Assembly: GCA_030220185.1 (NCBI GenBank)
Contig: JASPKZ010000424.1
Span: 62,001-126,000 of the forward strand
Source of the DNA: Diploptera punctata
Lineage: Eukaryota > Arthropoda > Insecta > Blattodea > Blaberidae
Length of the DNA: 64,000 nt
Direction of reading: 5' to 3'
In this document: positions 10,395 to 19,800 of the stretch, one piece after another
Layout of the letters: each line of letters starts with the position of its first letter
Position numbering within the stretch: position 1 is the first letter of the stretch
Translations under genes and position numbers: made by a program
Notes under the pieces: generated by a model
Told to the model about the DNA's origin: nothing
Databases searched by the model: none
Seen by the model: only the letters and a program-made list of their open reading frames with translations

Positions 10395-11200
10395 GAGAAA
10401 AAAACAATGATGTTTGTATTATTAATTTAACACTTCTCACAGAAGGATAAATTATATTTGAAGAGAAAATTTTTCACCCAGTCCGAGACTCAAACCCAGG
10501 ACCTTTGGCATTCTAGGCCAATGCTCTACCACCTGAGCTATTGGGGCGAGTTCCAATCTAGATGCAATTTTTATTTTTTTAAATTTTTTTTATTTATTTT
10601 TACTCTTATATATGTTGTAATTCCCAGCACCAAATGCTGTAAAGCCTTTGCTTCTATCTTTGCAAATGGCGGCTTCTTAGTTAAGAAGACTATAATGCTA
10701 TTGTGTTATTTAATTGTAATATTATTGTGTTTTCTTTATGTAATTGTAATGTTAATGTTTTTTTAGTGTATAATGCTATTGTGTTATTATTTAATTGTAA
10801 TATTATTGTGTTTTCTTTATGTAATTGTAATGTTATTGCTTTTTTTGTTGTTTATTTTTCTTTACACTAGTACCAATTATTACTTTATTGTAACAGACTG
10901 TCAACAGCATGTACGGCTTACTGCCCGTGTGACCCATATTTATAAATAATATTGTAAATATCTTACTTTTTGTCTAATAAAGTCCTACTACTACTAGTTA
11001 AGAAGACATTTATTGGGAATTTAAACACTACTTTATAAAGCCAATAGGGCTTCCATTAATGTTTGTATTATTAATTTAACACTTCTCATTGAAGGATAAA
11101 TTATATTTGAAGAGAAAAATGTTCGCCCAGACCGCCATTTGCAAAGATAGAAGCAAAGGCTTCATAGCATTTGGTGCTTGGGAATTACAACATATATAAG
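10395..11200. repeat. SINE-T copies in tandem and inverted arrangement
   Basis: A minus-strand tRNA-like head lies at about 10478-10552 (GACTCAAACCCAGGACC as B-box mirror, CCACCTGAGCTATTGGGGC as A-box mirror). The family body follows, with GCAAATGGCGGCTTC at about 10665. A second unit starts near 11058; its tRNA-like head is cut after CGCCCAGACC and joins an inverted segment, GCCATTTGCAAAGATAGAAG at 11140, reading plus to about 11200. This repeats on a small scale the inversion joint of the 30.6-35.3 kb array. The 305-bp insert at 10691-10995 interrupts the first unit. Confidence 0.65.
10691..10995 (+). mobile_element. 5'-truncated LINE tail inserted in SINE-T
   Basis: Bracketed by the 12-bp direct repeat AGTTAAGAAGAC at 10679-10690 and 10996-11007. 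It ends in TAATAAAGTCCTACTACTAC, an AATAAA signal followed by a CTA-repeat tail, as expected for target-primed insertion. The inner part contains a roughly 75-bp tandem duplication (TATAATGCTATTGTGTTA twice). No protein-coding remnant. Confidence 0.75.
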
Positions 11201-11266
11201 AGAGAAAAAAATTCCAAAAACTCTGGTTCTGTACACCAGTGCTTTAACAATTTAAGCTATTAGACA

Positions 11267-11497
11267 TCACGATTTAAACATAGATTTTTCTCTTATACTA
11301 ATACGATTCCCATGCGCCAGGTAGCAGTGAACTTTTGTTCCACTGACGTCATCTAGCGGTCTCTTAAATAAGAGCACTTTAAAATGGAGCACTTCTGTTT
11401 CAATGTCAGCTTGTCGAGACTGTTGAATTTTAAGTTGTTGGAGCTGGAAGTTGACTCCTACTCCATCTTTCGGTGAACCAAAGAACTTGCATACCAA
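11267..11497 (-). mobile_element. Penelope-like C-terminal coding fragment
   Basis: The minus-strand frame of 76 codons starts VCKFFGSPKDGVGVNFQL, matching ICKFFGPPKDGVGV in the fragment at 13.6 kb. That block is the end of the GIY-YIG protein downstream of the NFEIP segment. The frame then continues to a stop at 11267. No nuclease residues are present in this piece. Confidence 0.5.
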
Positions 11498-11504
11498 ATC
11501 CTTC

Positions 11505-12690
11505 TTCTTCTTCCTTTCCAGAATTAGATCAATGCGACCTGTTCCGGTCTAAAGTCCATCGTTTCCTTTGTAGTCCCAAAGATCTTTTTCCAGGTGGTTT
11601 ATAGGTGTTGATCTTTTTGGGTAATCTTGTATTGTCCATTCTATCTAAATGTTCTTTCCATTGGTATTTGTGCTCTTCTAGTTTATCAACTATTGAAAAT
11701 ATCTCCAGTTCATTTCTTATTGATTCATTGTGTAATCTATCCATGCGTGTACATCCTTTTATGGATCTTAAAAATTTCATTTCAGTGGCTTGAATGTGTG
11801 AGATATCTTTTTTTGTAAGTACCCAAGATTCAGATCCATATAAAAGAACAGGAACAGCCATAATTTTATAAAACCTGAGCTGAGCTCCTCTTCGAGTATT
11901 TTGGAGGGTTCTTCTTATGGTGCCACACATCATTTGATATCGGTTTAATTTATTATGTATATCCCATTCGTAGCTATATGTTATATCTGAACCAAGATAG
12001 TTAAAGTGTCTAGTCTGTTCTATTATTTCATTATTGATTACTATTTTTGCTCTGACTGGCACTTTGCCCTGAAAAGCCATAATTTTAGTTTTTGAAGTTG
12101 AGACTTTGAGATTATAATAGAGTCCTAATTGATTCAACATGTAAATGGCTCTTTGTAAATCATCCTCTAACTTCTATATAATTACCAGATCGTCTGCATA
12201 CATTAAAATATTCATATACATTTCCTTATTAATTTGTATTCCTATTGGAATTGATTTTTTCCATTTTCTTATAACCTCGTCAAAATATATATTAAACAAT
12301 GTAGGTGATAATGTACACCCTTGTCAAACTCCTTGATTTATTAAAATTTCTTCTCTGGAATAATTATCTAAATTAAGGATAATTTTCATGTCATTATAAA
12401 GACTTTTTATTCCTTCTATAAGTTGAGCCGAGTACCCTCTTGTCTTCATTATTTCCCATAAATTTCTTCTTAACACCTTATCAAAGGCTTTTTCAAGATC
12501 AACGAAAGCTAAATATGTGGGTAAATTTAATTCTTGTCTCTTTTCTATTATCTGCCTCATAGTGAATATATTGCCAGAGCAGGACCTTCCTTGTCTAAAA
12601 CCGTTCTGTTATTCTAACAGCAATGCATCTGCTATTGGTTTTAATCTATTAAGTAATATCCCTGCATATATTTTATATATAATTGTGCTA
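11505..12690 (-). pseudogene. LINE-C reverse transcriptase, decayed
   Basis: Second longest reverse transcriptase fragment here. Reading leftward, 12560-12324 encodes LAFVDLEKAFDKVLRRNLWE, the first catalytic block (FVDLEKAFD). A nearby broken frame gives GCTLSP..FNIYFDE (about 12320-12250) and then MYADDLVI (about 12205-12185), the active-site aspartates. From 12140 to 11532 one open frame carries TSKTKIMAFQGK, HFNYLGSDIT, MAVPVLLYGSESWVLTKKD and GKRSLGLQRKRW, the thumb and C-terminal region. The 3' tail is a GAAGAAGAAGG run at 11503. Stops near 12175 and 12330 and the lack of a 5' endonuclease domain make it inactive. The clade is not assigned. Confidence 0.8.
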
Positions 12691-12694
12691 TTGA

Positions 12695-12898
12695 CAACAT
12701 GAGAAACAACTGGTATGAACATGTCAAGAGAATGCCTACAGATAGAATCCCTCAGCTGTTACTAAAGTAAAAACCAATAGGACATAGAAATGTTGGACGC
12801 CCATTTACTAGATGGGAGGATTCATTAAATCCCACTTGATGTGAAAAAAGGTCAAAAGGCCTAATTTCATGAAGCAGAAGAAGAAGAAGATATTTTAT
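12695..12898 (+). mobile_element. LINE 3' fragment, plus strand
   Basis: Translation gives NNWYEHVKRMPTDRIPQLLL then, after a stop, IGHRNVGRPFTRWED, the usual WxxHVxRMxxxRIPxxLL...RxxGRPxxRW C-terminus. It ends in GAAGAAGAAGA. Oriented opposite to LINE-C and abutting its 5' truncation. Confidence 0.6.
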
Positions 12899-12984
12899 AT
12901 ACAGAGTTCAAAATACTGATTCCTCTATAATTACTTGTTTTATTTCTGTCTCCTTTTTTTTAAAAATTGATATACCCCCTTTTG

Positions 12985-13125
12985 AGGGTTTGTTGATAAA
13001 TATACCGTCAAATACAAGAAATACACAAAACCAAATCCTTCTCCCTGGGAATTACAAAATTTATGATTCTTTCTCTGTTCTTCTGGATGTAGATCTTCTC
13101 GCAAATGGTGAGTTCTTTAGTATTT
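12985..13125 (-). mobile_element. Penelope-like fragment
   Basis: Minus-strand translation NTKELTICEKIYIQKNRERI followed by INFVIPREKDLVL matches the C-terminal half of the GIY-YIG protein. The inverted companion is at 13.61 kb, separated from it by a LINE-D fragment. Confidence 0.6.
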
Positions 13126-13289
13126 TATTATTATTATTCAGGAGAATTTTCCTCATCATTGAGGTTTTTCTCCAACCAATCTTTAAAATTAACATGAGTT
13201 TTAAAAAAATACATAAATGACTACAGACTTATAGATTATCGGTTTGTAATACACATACACAAATTTCCCTTAATTAAAGTTCTCCAAAG

Positions 13290-13600
13290 TTCTCTGTCCT
13301 CTGTGCCTTCATCCATTACACCAAATTTCCTCATTGAATGTTATTCTTCCATGTTGTTCTGGGTCTTCCTTTTTTGTTCCTTCCTTCAATTTTCCATGTA
13401 CGGATGGTCTTTGGTAGTCTCTTCCATCCTGCATTCTTCTTGCGTGTCCATGCCATATTAGCCTTCTGTGTTCAATCTCACCCATTATACTTCCTTCTGC
13501 ATTCATCCATTTTCTTATTTCTGTATTTCTAATTCTTTCCAGTCGAGATTTTCTGGCAGCTCTTCTCCAAAAATCCATTTCAACTGTGTAGCATTTTATA
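13290..13600 (-). mobile_element. LINE-D C-terminal fragment
   Basis: The minus-strand frame 13578-13309 reads DFWRRAARKSRLERIRNTEI, then WHGHARRMQDGRD, matching the RRSARKSKLEHVTNKEIRN and WLGHVLRMEDERW blocks of LINE-D at 44.1-44.3 kb. It is split from any reverse transcriptase core. Confidence 0.65.
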
Positions 13601-13601
13601 A

Positions 13602-13740
13602 CTGTTTTAATAATTTGGTGTTCAGAAGGGAGAGAATCATGAATTTTGAAATTCCCGAGGAAAAGAATTTGATATGCAAGTTTTTTGGTCCACCTAAAGA
13701 TGGAGTAGGAGTTATATTTAAATCCAAACTATTTGCCAAT
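13602..13740 (+). mobile_element. Penelope-like fragment with inverted junction
   Basis: From about 13622 the plus strand encodes ERIMNFEIPEEKNLICKFFG then PPKDGVGV. Just to the left (13602-13622) the DNA reads as minus-strand NTKLLKQL of the same protein, so two inverted pieces meet. It is immediately followed by SINE-B. Confidence 0.6.
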
Positions 13741-13948
13741 GTAAAGTAAAGTAAAGTATTCCCGCTACAGGCCTCAGGAGGCCCTTGGGGTAGTGGGAGG
13801 TTAAGGCTCCCACTTTTTCTGGACAATCGACACTTGATGTCAGCCGGGTTGTCAGCCCTGCGTGACGGCCGCCTTTACCCCAGAACAAGCGTCTGGTACT
13901 CATTTCCGTTAGAGGCTGAGTCGACCCCAGGGTCATAGTGCCAATGAC
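13741..13948 (-). mobile_element. SINE-B, 5'-truncated
   Basis: About 200 bp matches, in reverse, the complete SINE-B at 23.03-23.34 kb, from GTCGACCCCAGGGTCATAGT to the 3' end. The tail is GTAAAGTAAAGTAAAG. The tRNA-like head is absent. The stretch 13949-14185 holds nothing recognised. Confidence 0.75.
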
Positions 13949-14185
13949 CAACTCATTATTTCAAATTCAGAAGGCAATTTACAAATTTAAAGTTTATACA
14001 TAACACAATAATATATCAAGGAAAAGTGTTACCTGCCGGATATGCCATAGAAAAATACTGAAGTGCATAAGTGATAATAGTTTCATTGCCAACACCAAGT
14101 ACTAGACAACAACAACCAATAACAGGAGAATATAAAATATATAATTATTTGAAACTATAATTTTACACACAAAAAATAAATAATA

Positions 14186-14240
14186 AAATTTACCAAATCC
14201 TTTGATGAATACTTTGGTTTTACCAAGTTGGTAATTTCAT
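14186..14240 (-). pseudogene. Partial duplicate of the myosin converter exon
   Basis: The minus-strand sequence reads TACCAACTTGGTAAAACC and continues as AAAGTATTCATCAAAGG, encoding [13 protein letters not shown], then GTAAAT. The real exon at 10054-10198 ends [16 protein letters not shown] followed by GTAAAT, and similarity continues about 35 bases into the intron. The upstream two-thirds of the exon is missing and no acceptor is obvious, so it is probably unused. It lies between the real converter exon and the exon at 14440-14589. Confidence 0.7.
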
Positions 14241-14439
14241 TTATCAATTTTTATTTTTTGAATCTATTTATTTTTTTGAGAATAATTTCTTCTTCAAAAC
14301 CATTCTCTCTTGTTAAATTTAGTATGTGTTTTTCTCTGTTTAAAAATTTTCTCTGCTCATGCTGTTACCTCATGACAATCCATTCCCAATGATTATTATA
14401 ATATTGTTGTATAAATTATTGAAAGTAAATATTACAAAC

Positions 14440-14589
14440 CTGTGTAGGAATTTTCTGAACGGTCTCCTATAAGCAAAACCAGCTCTGCGAACCCTTATGT
14501 TCTCTTTCAATCCCAGGTATTCAACCTGATGTTTTACTCTCAGCTCCTCCCAGTCTTTTGGCCTCTTTGTTTCATTTGGTTTTATACAT
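14440..14589 (-). CDS. Myo1e: Class I myosin, exon with SH helices
   Basis: Exon of 150 bases. One base completes Arg, 49 codons follow, and two bases start the next Arg. Acceptor TTTACAG, donor GTTTGT. It encodes [20 protein letters not shown] followed by [20 protein letters not shown], the segment holding the reactive-helix region and the start of the converter. It joins the preceding exon as HYIR|CIKPN, the diagnostic motor motif. Nearly every residue fits the long-tailed class I pattern. Confidence 0.92.
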
Positions 14590-14819
14590 CTGTAAACAAA
14601 TTCAATAACACAGTTACAACTATAGCCCTGATTTTTAAACATCAAAAAGCTTAAAAAAAAGTTTGACTTTTTAGGAATTAACACTATAATTAATAATATA
14701 TAGGAATTGCACACAATGTGCAAAGTATATGAGTTCACTCGCAGCAGAACTGTGTTAGTGAGATTGTTCTCTGGGGGCACCAATATGCATGGTATCTGTC
14801 ACACACCATTTCACATAGT

Positions 14820-14850
14820 AACACACACACACACACACACACACATACAC
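14820..14850. repeat. CA dinucleotide microsatellite
   Basis: Thirteen or so consecutive CA units, in the intron. Confidence 0.95.
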
Positions 14851-15009
14851 AGAGTTTTCATCTGGTTGGTGGACGTTCTTTTGTTTTGTAGAGATCTTGT
14901 GATGAAATCTGTGGACAGCAAGGCGGATCACTGTATTTCAGGAGTTTTTCCGAGCTTACTTATTTAGGATATAAACTCTCTTTTGTTGAAAATTTTGATT
15001 TACCAGAGA

Positions 15010-15482
15010 AAATTGTGAAATTCAACAAATCAATGGGAATCATTAATAAAGTTTTAAAACCTTCATTAGTGCAAAAATCAACTCGTACTCGTCTTTATCA
15101 AATAATGGCTCGACCAGTCCTATGTTATGGGAGTGAAGCGTGGACTATAAGGACGAGAGATGAAAATAGACTAACAGCTTGTGAGATGAAATTTATGCAC
15201 CGAACAGCTGGCTACACCAAATGGGATCGAAAGAAAAATGTAGAAATCCTTCAAGAACTTAATGTGTCACCAATATTGGACTACATTTCCAGATATCAGC
15301 TAAACTGGAAGGAACATGTCTCAAGAATGGCTAGATCCAGGATCCCCAAGGCAATAATGAACTACAATCCAAATGGTAAAAGGTCACTTGGTCGACCTAT
15401 GAAAAGATGGCACGAAAACCGCTTTCTCAGGCCGTAACAGTTCTTCTAGGACTAATACCTGGCAGGATGATGATGATGATGA
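15010..15482 (+). mobile_element. LINE-B fragment (C-terminal, well preserved)
   Basis: One 140-codon open frame reads from FNKSMGIINKVLKPSLVQ through MARPVLCYGSEAWTIR, CEMKFMHRTAGYTKWDRKK and NPNGKRSLGRPMKRW, then stops at 15437. It lies downstream of the catalytic core, so it is only a C-terminal remnant. The 3' end is CCGTAACAGTTCTTCTAGG with a GATGATGATGATGATG tail. Best-preserved LINE-B reading frame in the window. Confidence 0.8.
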
Positions 15483-15489
15483 TGTATGA

Positions 15490-15998
15490 TGGTTTCCTCC
15501 ATTCATTTGTTGTCATGGCCGTGGTGGCGTAAAACTCGCTCCATATCTCTTTCTTCTTATCCTTAAGTTCCTGGATCACACTTTGGTATGCAGGTGTAGA
15601 TGGCAGCATTAATCCTGATGTAAGGCATAGGTCTTCTAAGTAGAAAGTTTCTCTGGTGAGCTCGTATGCAAGTCATTAAGGTGAAAATTTTAAGATACAC
15701 GAGATTTTTTTTAAAGGTTGGCTTGATCCTTTCAATATCTTTCAGGTTTCTTTGTTCAACTTCTCCCATATTAATTCCAGCCCTTATGAGACTATTGGGG
15801 TTTGATTTGAAGAGTGAAATGGCTGTATCTACTGAGAGTTGATGCAACTTCAGAATATCTTGCATTGTTCTGATGGACGCAATTACTTTTTCCTTCACAT
15901 GAAGTGTGAATGTGTTCCCTGTCATTTTAACATATTCCCTAGGTATTTGAAACTGTTTGTGACAGTTATTTGTTTACTTTCAAGATATAGAGTGTCTT
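15490..15998 (-). mobile_element. LINE-E relic (distinct non-LTR lineage)
   Basis: Across broken minus-strand frames I read VTNSFKYLGN near 15960, HVKEKVIASIRTMQDILKLH near 15870, YELTRETFYLEDL near 15650 and MLPSTPAYQSVIQELKDKKK at 15609-15550. The order (KYLG motif, then thumb-like helices, then a C-terminal block) fits a reverse transcriptase C-terminal half unlike LINE-A to LINE-D. Confidence 0.5.
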
Positions 15999-16014
15999 CC
16001 ATAGCTTGTATTCC

Positions 16015-16241
16015 TGATCAGGAATATATCAAATTGAATGTACTGTTTGTGAAAAGAAAAAAAGAAACCAGAAAAGTAGAACCAAGGAACACACATAAAA
16101 AATATTAAAAATGGGGAAATAGAAAAATCTGCAGTTGCTGCTCATGTATGGGCCGAAAAACACAATGTAAATTCGAACACTAAATTATTAAAACAATTAG
16201 AAAATACAAAGGAACTCACCATTTGGGAAAAAATTTACATT
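16015..16241 (+). mobile_element. Penelope-like GIY-YIG fragment
   Basis: It encodes EYIKLNVLF-like and GIYQIECTVCEK-like readings in adjacent frames, then RTKEHT, IEKSAVAAHVW and LENTKELTIWEKIYI. The YIG half is lost in an AG-rich stretch near 16055. It is cut at 16241 by a minus-strand LINE-B fragment, so the LINE boundary is younger or the two recombined. Confidence 0.6.
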
Positions 16242-16645
16242 TTCTATCTGAACTCATTTGTCGCAAATGATTCATCCAATTGTTCTGGTATCTATGTACG
16301 CATTCAATGACTTGTTCTAAATGTAGTTCCTTCAAGATATTGTGTTTGTGATCCCATTTGGTATATCCTGCTGTATATCTCATGAATCTCATTTCACTAG
16401 AAGTTATCCTGCTCTCTTCTCCTTTCTTCAAAGTCCATGCTTCACTGCCATAGCAAAATGTAGGTCTTGCTAAGGTTTTTGTACAACAATACTCTGGTAT
16501 CTATGTCTACTTCATCCAAATATGTTAATATATATCCATGGTAGGTAAATGAATTTACTCTTTCCAGTATTTTTGAATCTATACAAATTAGAGTATTTTC
16601 CTTGAAAAGCCATTACTTTTGTTTTCTCTGTATTGATTTACATGT
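16236..16645 (-). mobile_element. LINE-B fragment
   Basis: The minus-strand frame 16431-16216 reads EESRITSSEMRFMRYTAGYT then KWDHKHNILKELHLEQVIE and HLRQMSSDR. Upstream pieces near 16600 match the AFQENTL.. segment of the 5.9-kb copy. It is very close to that copy in sequence, suggesting a shared source element. Confidence 0.7.
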
Positions 16646-16789
16646 TATATTTGATGGCTATAACACATTGAAATATAAAACTTAATTGTTATAAAAAGTT
16701 ATCTGCTTTCTCAATAAAAATGTCTTCCTGAATTAGAAGATGTCAGATAGCACTGGTAGTGAAGGCTATCTGCTTCTGACGATAAAGAG

Positions 16790-16935
16790 AATTGTACATG
16801 AGGAAGAAAAATTAATGTTTGTATTGGAAGCCTGAAATAGTGTAATGGTTAGCACACTAGCATACAGAACTAGGGGTTTTGGGTTCAAATCCTGATTTAG
16901 GCATTAATTTTTCTTTTCAAAATAATATAAAATGA
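16790..16935 (+). repeat. SINE-T copy, diverged
   Basis: A tRNA-like head at about 16826-16900 (AGTGTAATGGTTAGCACAC as A box, GGGTTCAAATCC as B box) is followed by TTTTTCTTTTCAAAATAAT, the family 3' phrase. The anticodon stem differs from the array units, so it is an older member or a related family. Confidence 0.55.
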
Positions 16936-17110
16936 ACTTTGACAAGATTAGCTTTATGTTCAACGTTTGCCACATCACAAATGGAAGTCACATCGATCCA
17001 AAAAACTGCTGGATGGGAATTTTATCTTTTTTTACTTTAAAATGACTCTATAACCATATGTGTAATTTGTTTCAATAAATTTCCATTAGCTCTTAAAATT
17101 GTAAATCCCT

Positions 17111-17407
17111 AAAATAAAATAAGTTAAAATATACCTTCTTAGGTAAAATCCGTCGTTCTCAACTTATAAAATATGTAATCTTTATGCCTGTAGCCCTTTC
17201 AGAACATCCATTCCATCTTCAGAAGGTCACTGTAGCAAAGAGTGACCTGCTGAAGATGGAATGGATGTTCTGAAAGGCCTACGGGCATAAAGATTACATA
17301 TTTTATAAGTTGAGGATGACGAATTTTACCTAAAAAGGTATATTTTAACTTATTTAATTTATGACTCTCCATCTCAACGGTTTTAACAATGAATTTTATT
17401 AGTATTG
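17111..17407. mobile_element. Palindromic insertion with 13-bp target duplication
   Basis: ATTGTAAATCCCT occurs at 17098-17110 and 17408-17420. The arms (about 17117-17230 and 17243-17354) are nearly perfect, with CATCCATTCCATCTTCAG mirrored across an eleven-base centre. An unpaired right tail of about 53 bases follows, as in the Penelope-derived elements. No GIY-YIG residues remain, so the family link rests on structure. It ends about 30 bases from the duplicate and 42 from the myosin exon at 17449. Confidence 0.75.
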
Positions 17408-17448
17408 ATTGTAAATCCCTGTATAATTATAAAAAGCAGATGAATTAC

Positions 17449-17586
17449 CTGATATAATGAGGAGTGCATTTCATCAATTCATCAACCAACTTGTTAGCTT
17501 GAGTTCTGATCTTGTTTCCTGCTGTTGTAGGACGAGACTTGCTATTGGAATTTATCTGATCAGGGAATAGACTGCAGAGAAATGTA
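17449..17586 (-). CDS. Myo1e: Class I myosin, exon with loop 2 region
   Basis: Exon of 138 bases. One base completes Asn, 45 codons follow, and two bases begin Arg. Acceptor GTTTCAG, donor GTAATT. The product is [20 protein letters not shown] followed by [20 protein letters not shown] and TPHYI. SLFP, RPTTAG.K and LM.CTPHYIR are standard landmarks for the lower actin-binding domain around loop 2. The phase matches both neighbours exactly. Confidence 0.92.
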
Positions 17587-17699
17587 CTGAAACACAATTA
17601 CATTTTCTTGTAAACACCTACATTTTTATTATCGCCAGCCATTGTATACTAAACCCTTGTAAATCTATGACTGCCTCATGCCACAATTTATTTTGGAAT

Positions 17700-18350
17700 T
17701 AGCTCTAAATATATCTTCACACATAGAAATACATTATATAATGGAAACGGACAGTTAATGACAAATAAGGGAAATTTTGAAGAAGTGGCTGAATTCAAAT
17801 ACCTAGGAACAGTAATTACAAACTGAAATGAGATGCACAAAAAAAATTAAACATAAGCATAATTCTGGAAATGTGTGCTATTATGCATTACAGGAACTCT
17901 TATCATCCCAATATCTCTAAAAAAACGTTAAACTAAAAATATATAAAATTGTTATCCTACTAATTACACTATACAGATGTGAAACATGGACTCGTACTTT
18001 AAGGTATGAGAAAAGATTACAAGTAATTTTTGGAACAATGAGAGATGAACAGACAGCTGAATGGAGAAGACTACATAACAGTGAGCTACATGATCTTTAT
18101 GGGAAACCAGATATAATAAAAACAGTTAAGTCTTGTAGACTGTAATGAACAGGACATGTGGCACAAATGGGGAATGAAAGAGTGGATGTAAACTCCTTCT
18201 AGATAAAGTGAGGGAAAACACTCAGTAGCCAGGCCAAGAATGAGGTGGGAGAATAAACATTAACCATGATTTGAGGGAAGTAGATTATACAGGAGATAAT
18301 TGAAAAAACAGCTCAAGATAAGGATGTATGGAGAGGTACCAGGGAAATCA
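17700..18350 (+). mobile_element. LINE-A fragment
   Basis: It begins near TTATATAATGGAAACGGACA and encodes NFEEVAEFKYLGTVIT, then after frameshifts a KLKIYKIVIL-like block and RLQVIFGTMRDEQTAEWRRL. The C-terminal RW-GHV block is damaged (a stop replaces Arg near 18142). It ends near 18345 without the usual GATAGTGCC junction. It lies 110 bases from the myosin exon at 17449-17586. Confidence 0.75.
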
Positions 18351-18654
18351 AATCCTCGGGCAAAACTACCAGCGAAGAGGAGCAGCTGATCAGATTGGAT
18401 GGCTTCTCATGGGTGGACATAGCTCAAGAGTCGTGGAGAAGGCAATATGTCTATAGGTGACTCGAATTAACTCCCGCAGTCCTGGAAGTGGTAAGATAGT
18501 AGCCCTATCACCAGGATAGTTCTGCGCTGCATTCGTAACATAGTCAGGGCAAAATTCTAATTACTGGCAAGCTCCAAGTATTAAATCTGAACTATCAACC
18601 GAGAGGAGGAAAAAGAGATCAAGGATGCCCATGAAAGAGATGGACACAGCAGCT

Positions 18655-18910
18655 ATGATACTTGGAGCTGGAACAAACCAATAAGGTTTAATCCTTGTAA
18701 GAAGAAGGAGGAGGAAAATTCCCTGTGAACAGGACCTGATCTTGAGGTTCATCGAATCAACACCAGATCGCAACTTTGTAGATGAAGATCCAAACAAAAA
18801 TCCAATAGTCAATGCCATGGCTGATGATGAGAGGTAAGCCTCTTGAAAACTGCAGTTCCCATGTTTGAAAAAAAACATGAAGTACGAGGTAAGATAAATT
18901 AAGAATTGAC
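18655..18910 (+). mobile_element. Probable Penelope-like 3' end
   Basis: One frame reads IPCEQDLILRFIESTPDRNF then NAMADDER, comparable with the IPREKDLV.. C-terminus of the GIY-YIG protein. It ends TACGAGGTAAGATAAATT, the terminal phrase seen at 19.6 and 9.2 kb. Stretch 18911-19260: no recognised feature. Confidence 0.4.
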
Positions 18911-19267
18911 TCATTCATAATGCTACTTGTATAATAATAAGTACATCATTATAAATTTTTCTTTCATAGGTAGTAACTAAAATGTACATAATTACTGATT
19001 ACAATTTTATTAGAAAAATATATTTTATTTTCAATTTCCGGCCCTCCACCTAATTTTACCTCTTCCGAGCTAATTACTGTTGTAATGTAAACAAACCAGA
19101 TGTATGACTGCATTTTCATTGGTAAATAACTGTTTTACCTTTAAGCATGTAAGAAAATGTATTTTAATATTTTAAGATAGTAACACTATGAGCTTTATTT
19201 TAAATAATTTGAGTTATATATGCAATACTCACCACATATTTGTAGATTTTTTTAACATTCTGAGTTT

Positions 19268-19800
19268 CGGTGCCTTAGGCATCATTGTCAATTCTTTCTA
19301 GAGTTAGAATGCATATCTACTCGCCTCACATTTATAGCTTTTTTGAAGCTTTCTTTCTAGATTGAAAGAATTGACAATGATGCCTAAGGTATTGAAATCC
19401 AATTATATTATTTTTAGTCTGATCATCTTACCTCAATATTAATGTTGATTTGTTCTTGAACATGTTTCAAAACAATTCTGTTTTATCGTCAGCTTGTCCA
19501 AACTGGGTTTTATTTATGTTGCATTATGTTGCACAACCTGGATGTCGATGTCAGCAACATAAATAAAACCAGTTTGGACAAGCTGACGATAAAACAGAAT
19601 TGTTTTGAAACATGTTCAAGAACAAATCAACATTAATATTGAGGTAAGATGATCAGACTAAAAATAATATAATTAAAATAATCTCAAAATATCACTTCCT
19701 AAAATTAAATATTGAAATCCAAGTCTTCAAAAAAGCTGCAAACATGAGATGAGTAGTGCATATCTAACTCCTATTATCAAGAAAATATAGTTCACTTTGT
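19268..19800. repeat. Foldback carrying a younger palindromic insertion
   Basis: TGCCTTAGGCATCATTGTCA at 19270 is mirrored by TGACAATGATGCCTAAGG at about 19372. The segment near 19310-19345 (GAATGCATATCTACTCGCCT) is mirrored near 19745-19775. The arrangement suggests a foldback element whose interior was rearranged before or by the 19403-19709 insertion. Confidence 0.45.
19403..19709. mobile_element. Penelope-type palindrome with 13-bp target duplication
   Basis: TATTGAAATCCAA flanks it at 19390-19402 and 19710-19722. The arms are about 19403-19528 and 19556-19676 and near-perfect. Each carries AGTCTGATCATCTTACCTC at the outer edge and GAACATGTTTCAAAACAATT further in. A 33-base unpaired right tail (TCTCAAAATATCACTTCCTA and neighbours) matches the tails of the GIY-YIG-bearing insertions at 3.0 and 9.2 kb, which is the evidence for the family. 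Confidence 0.8.
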
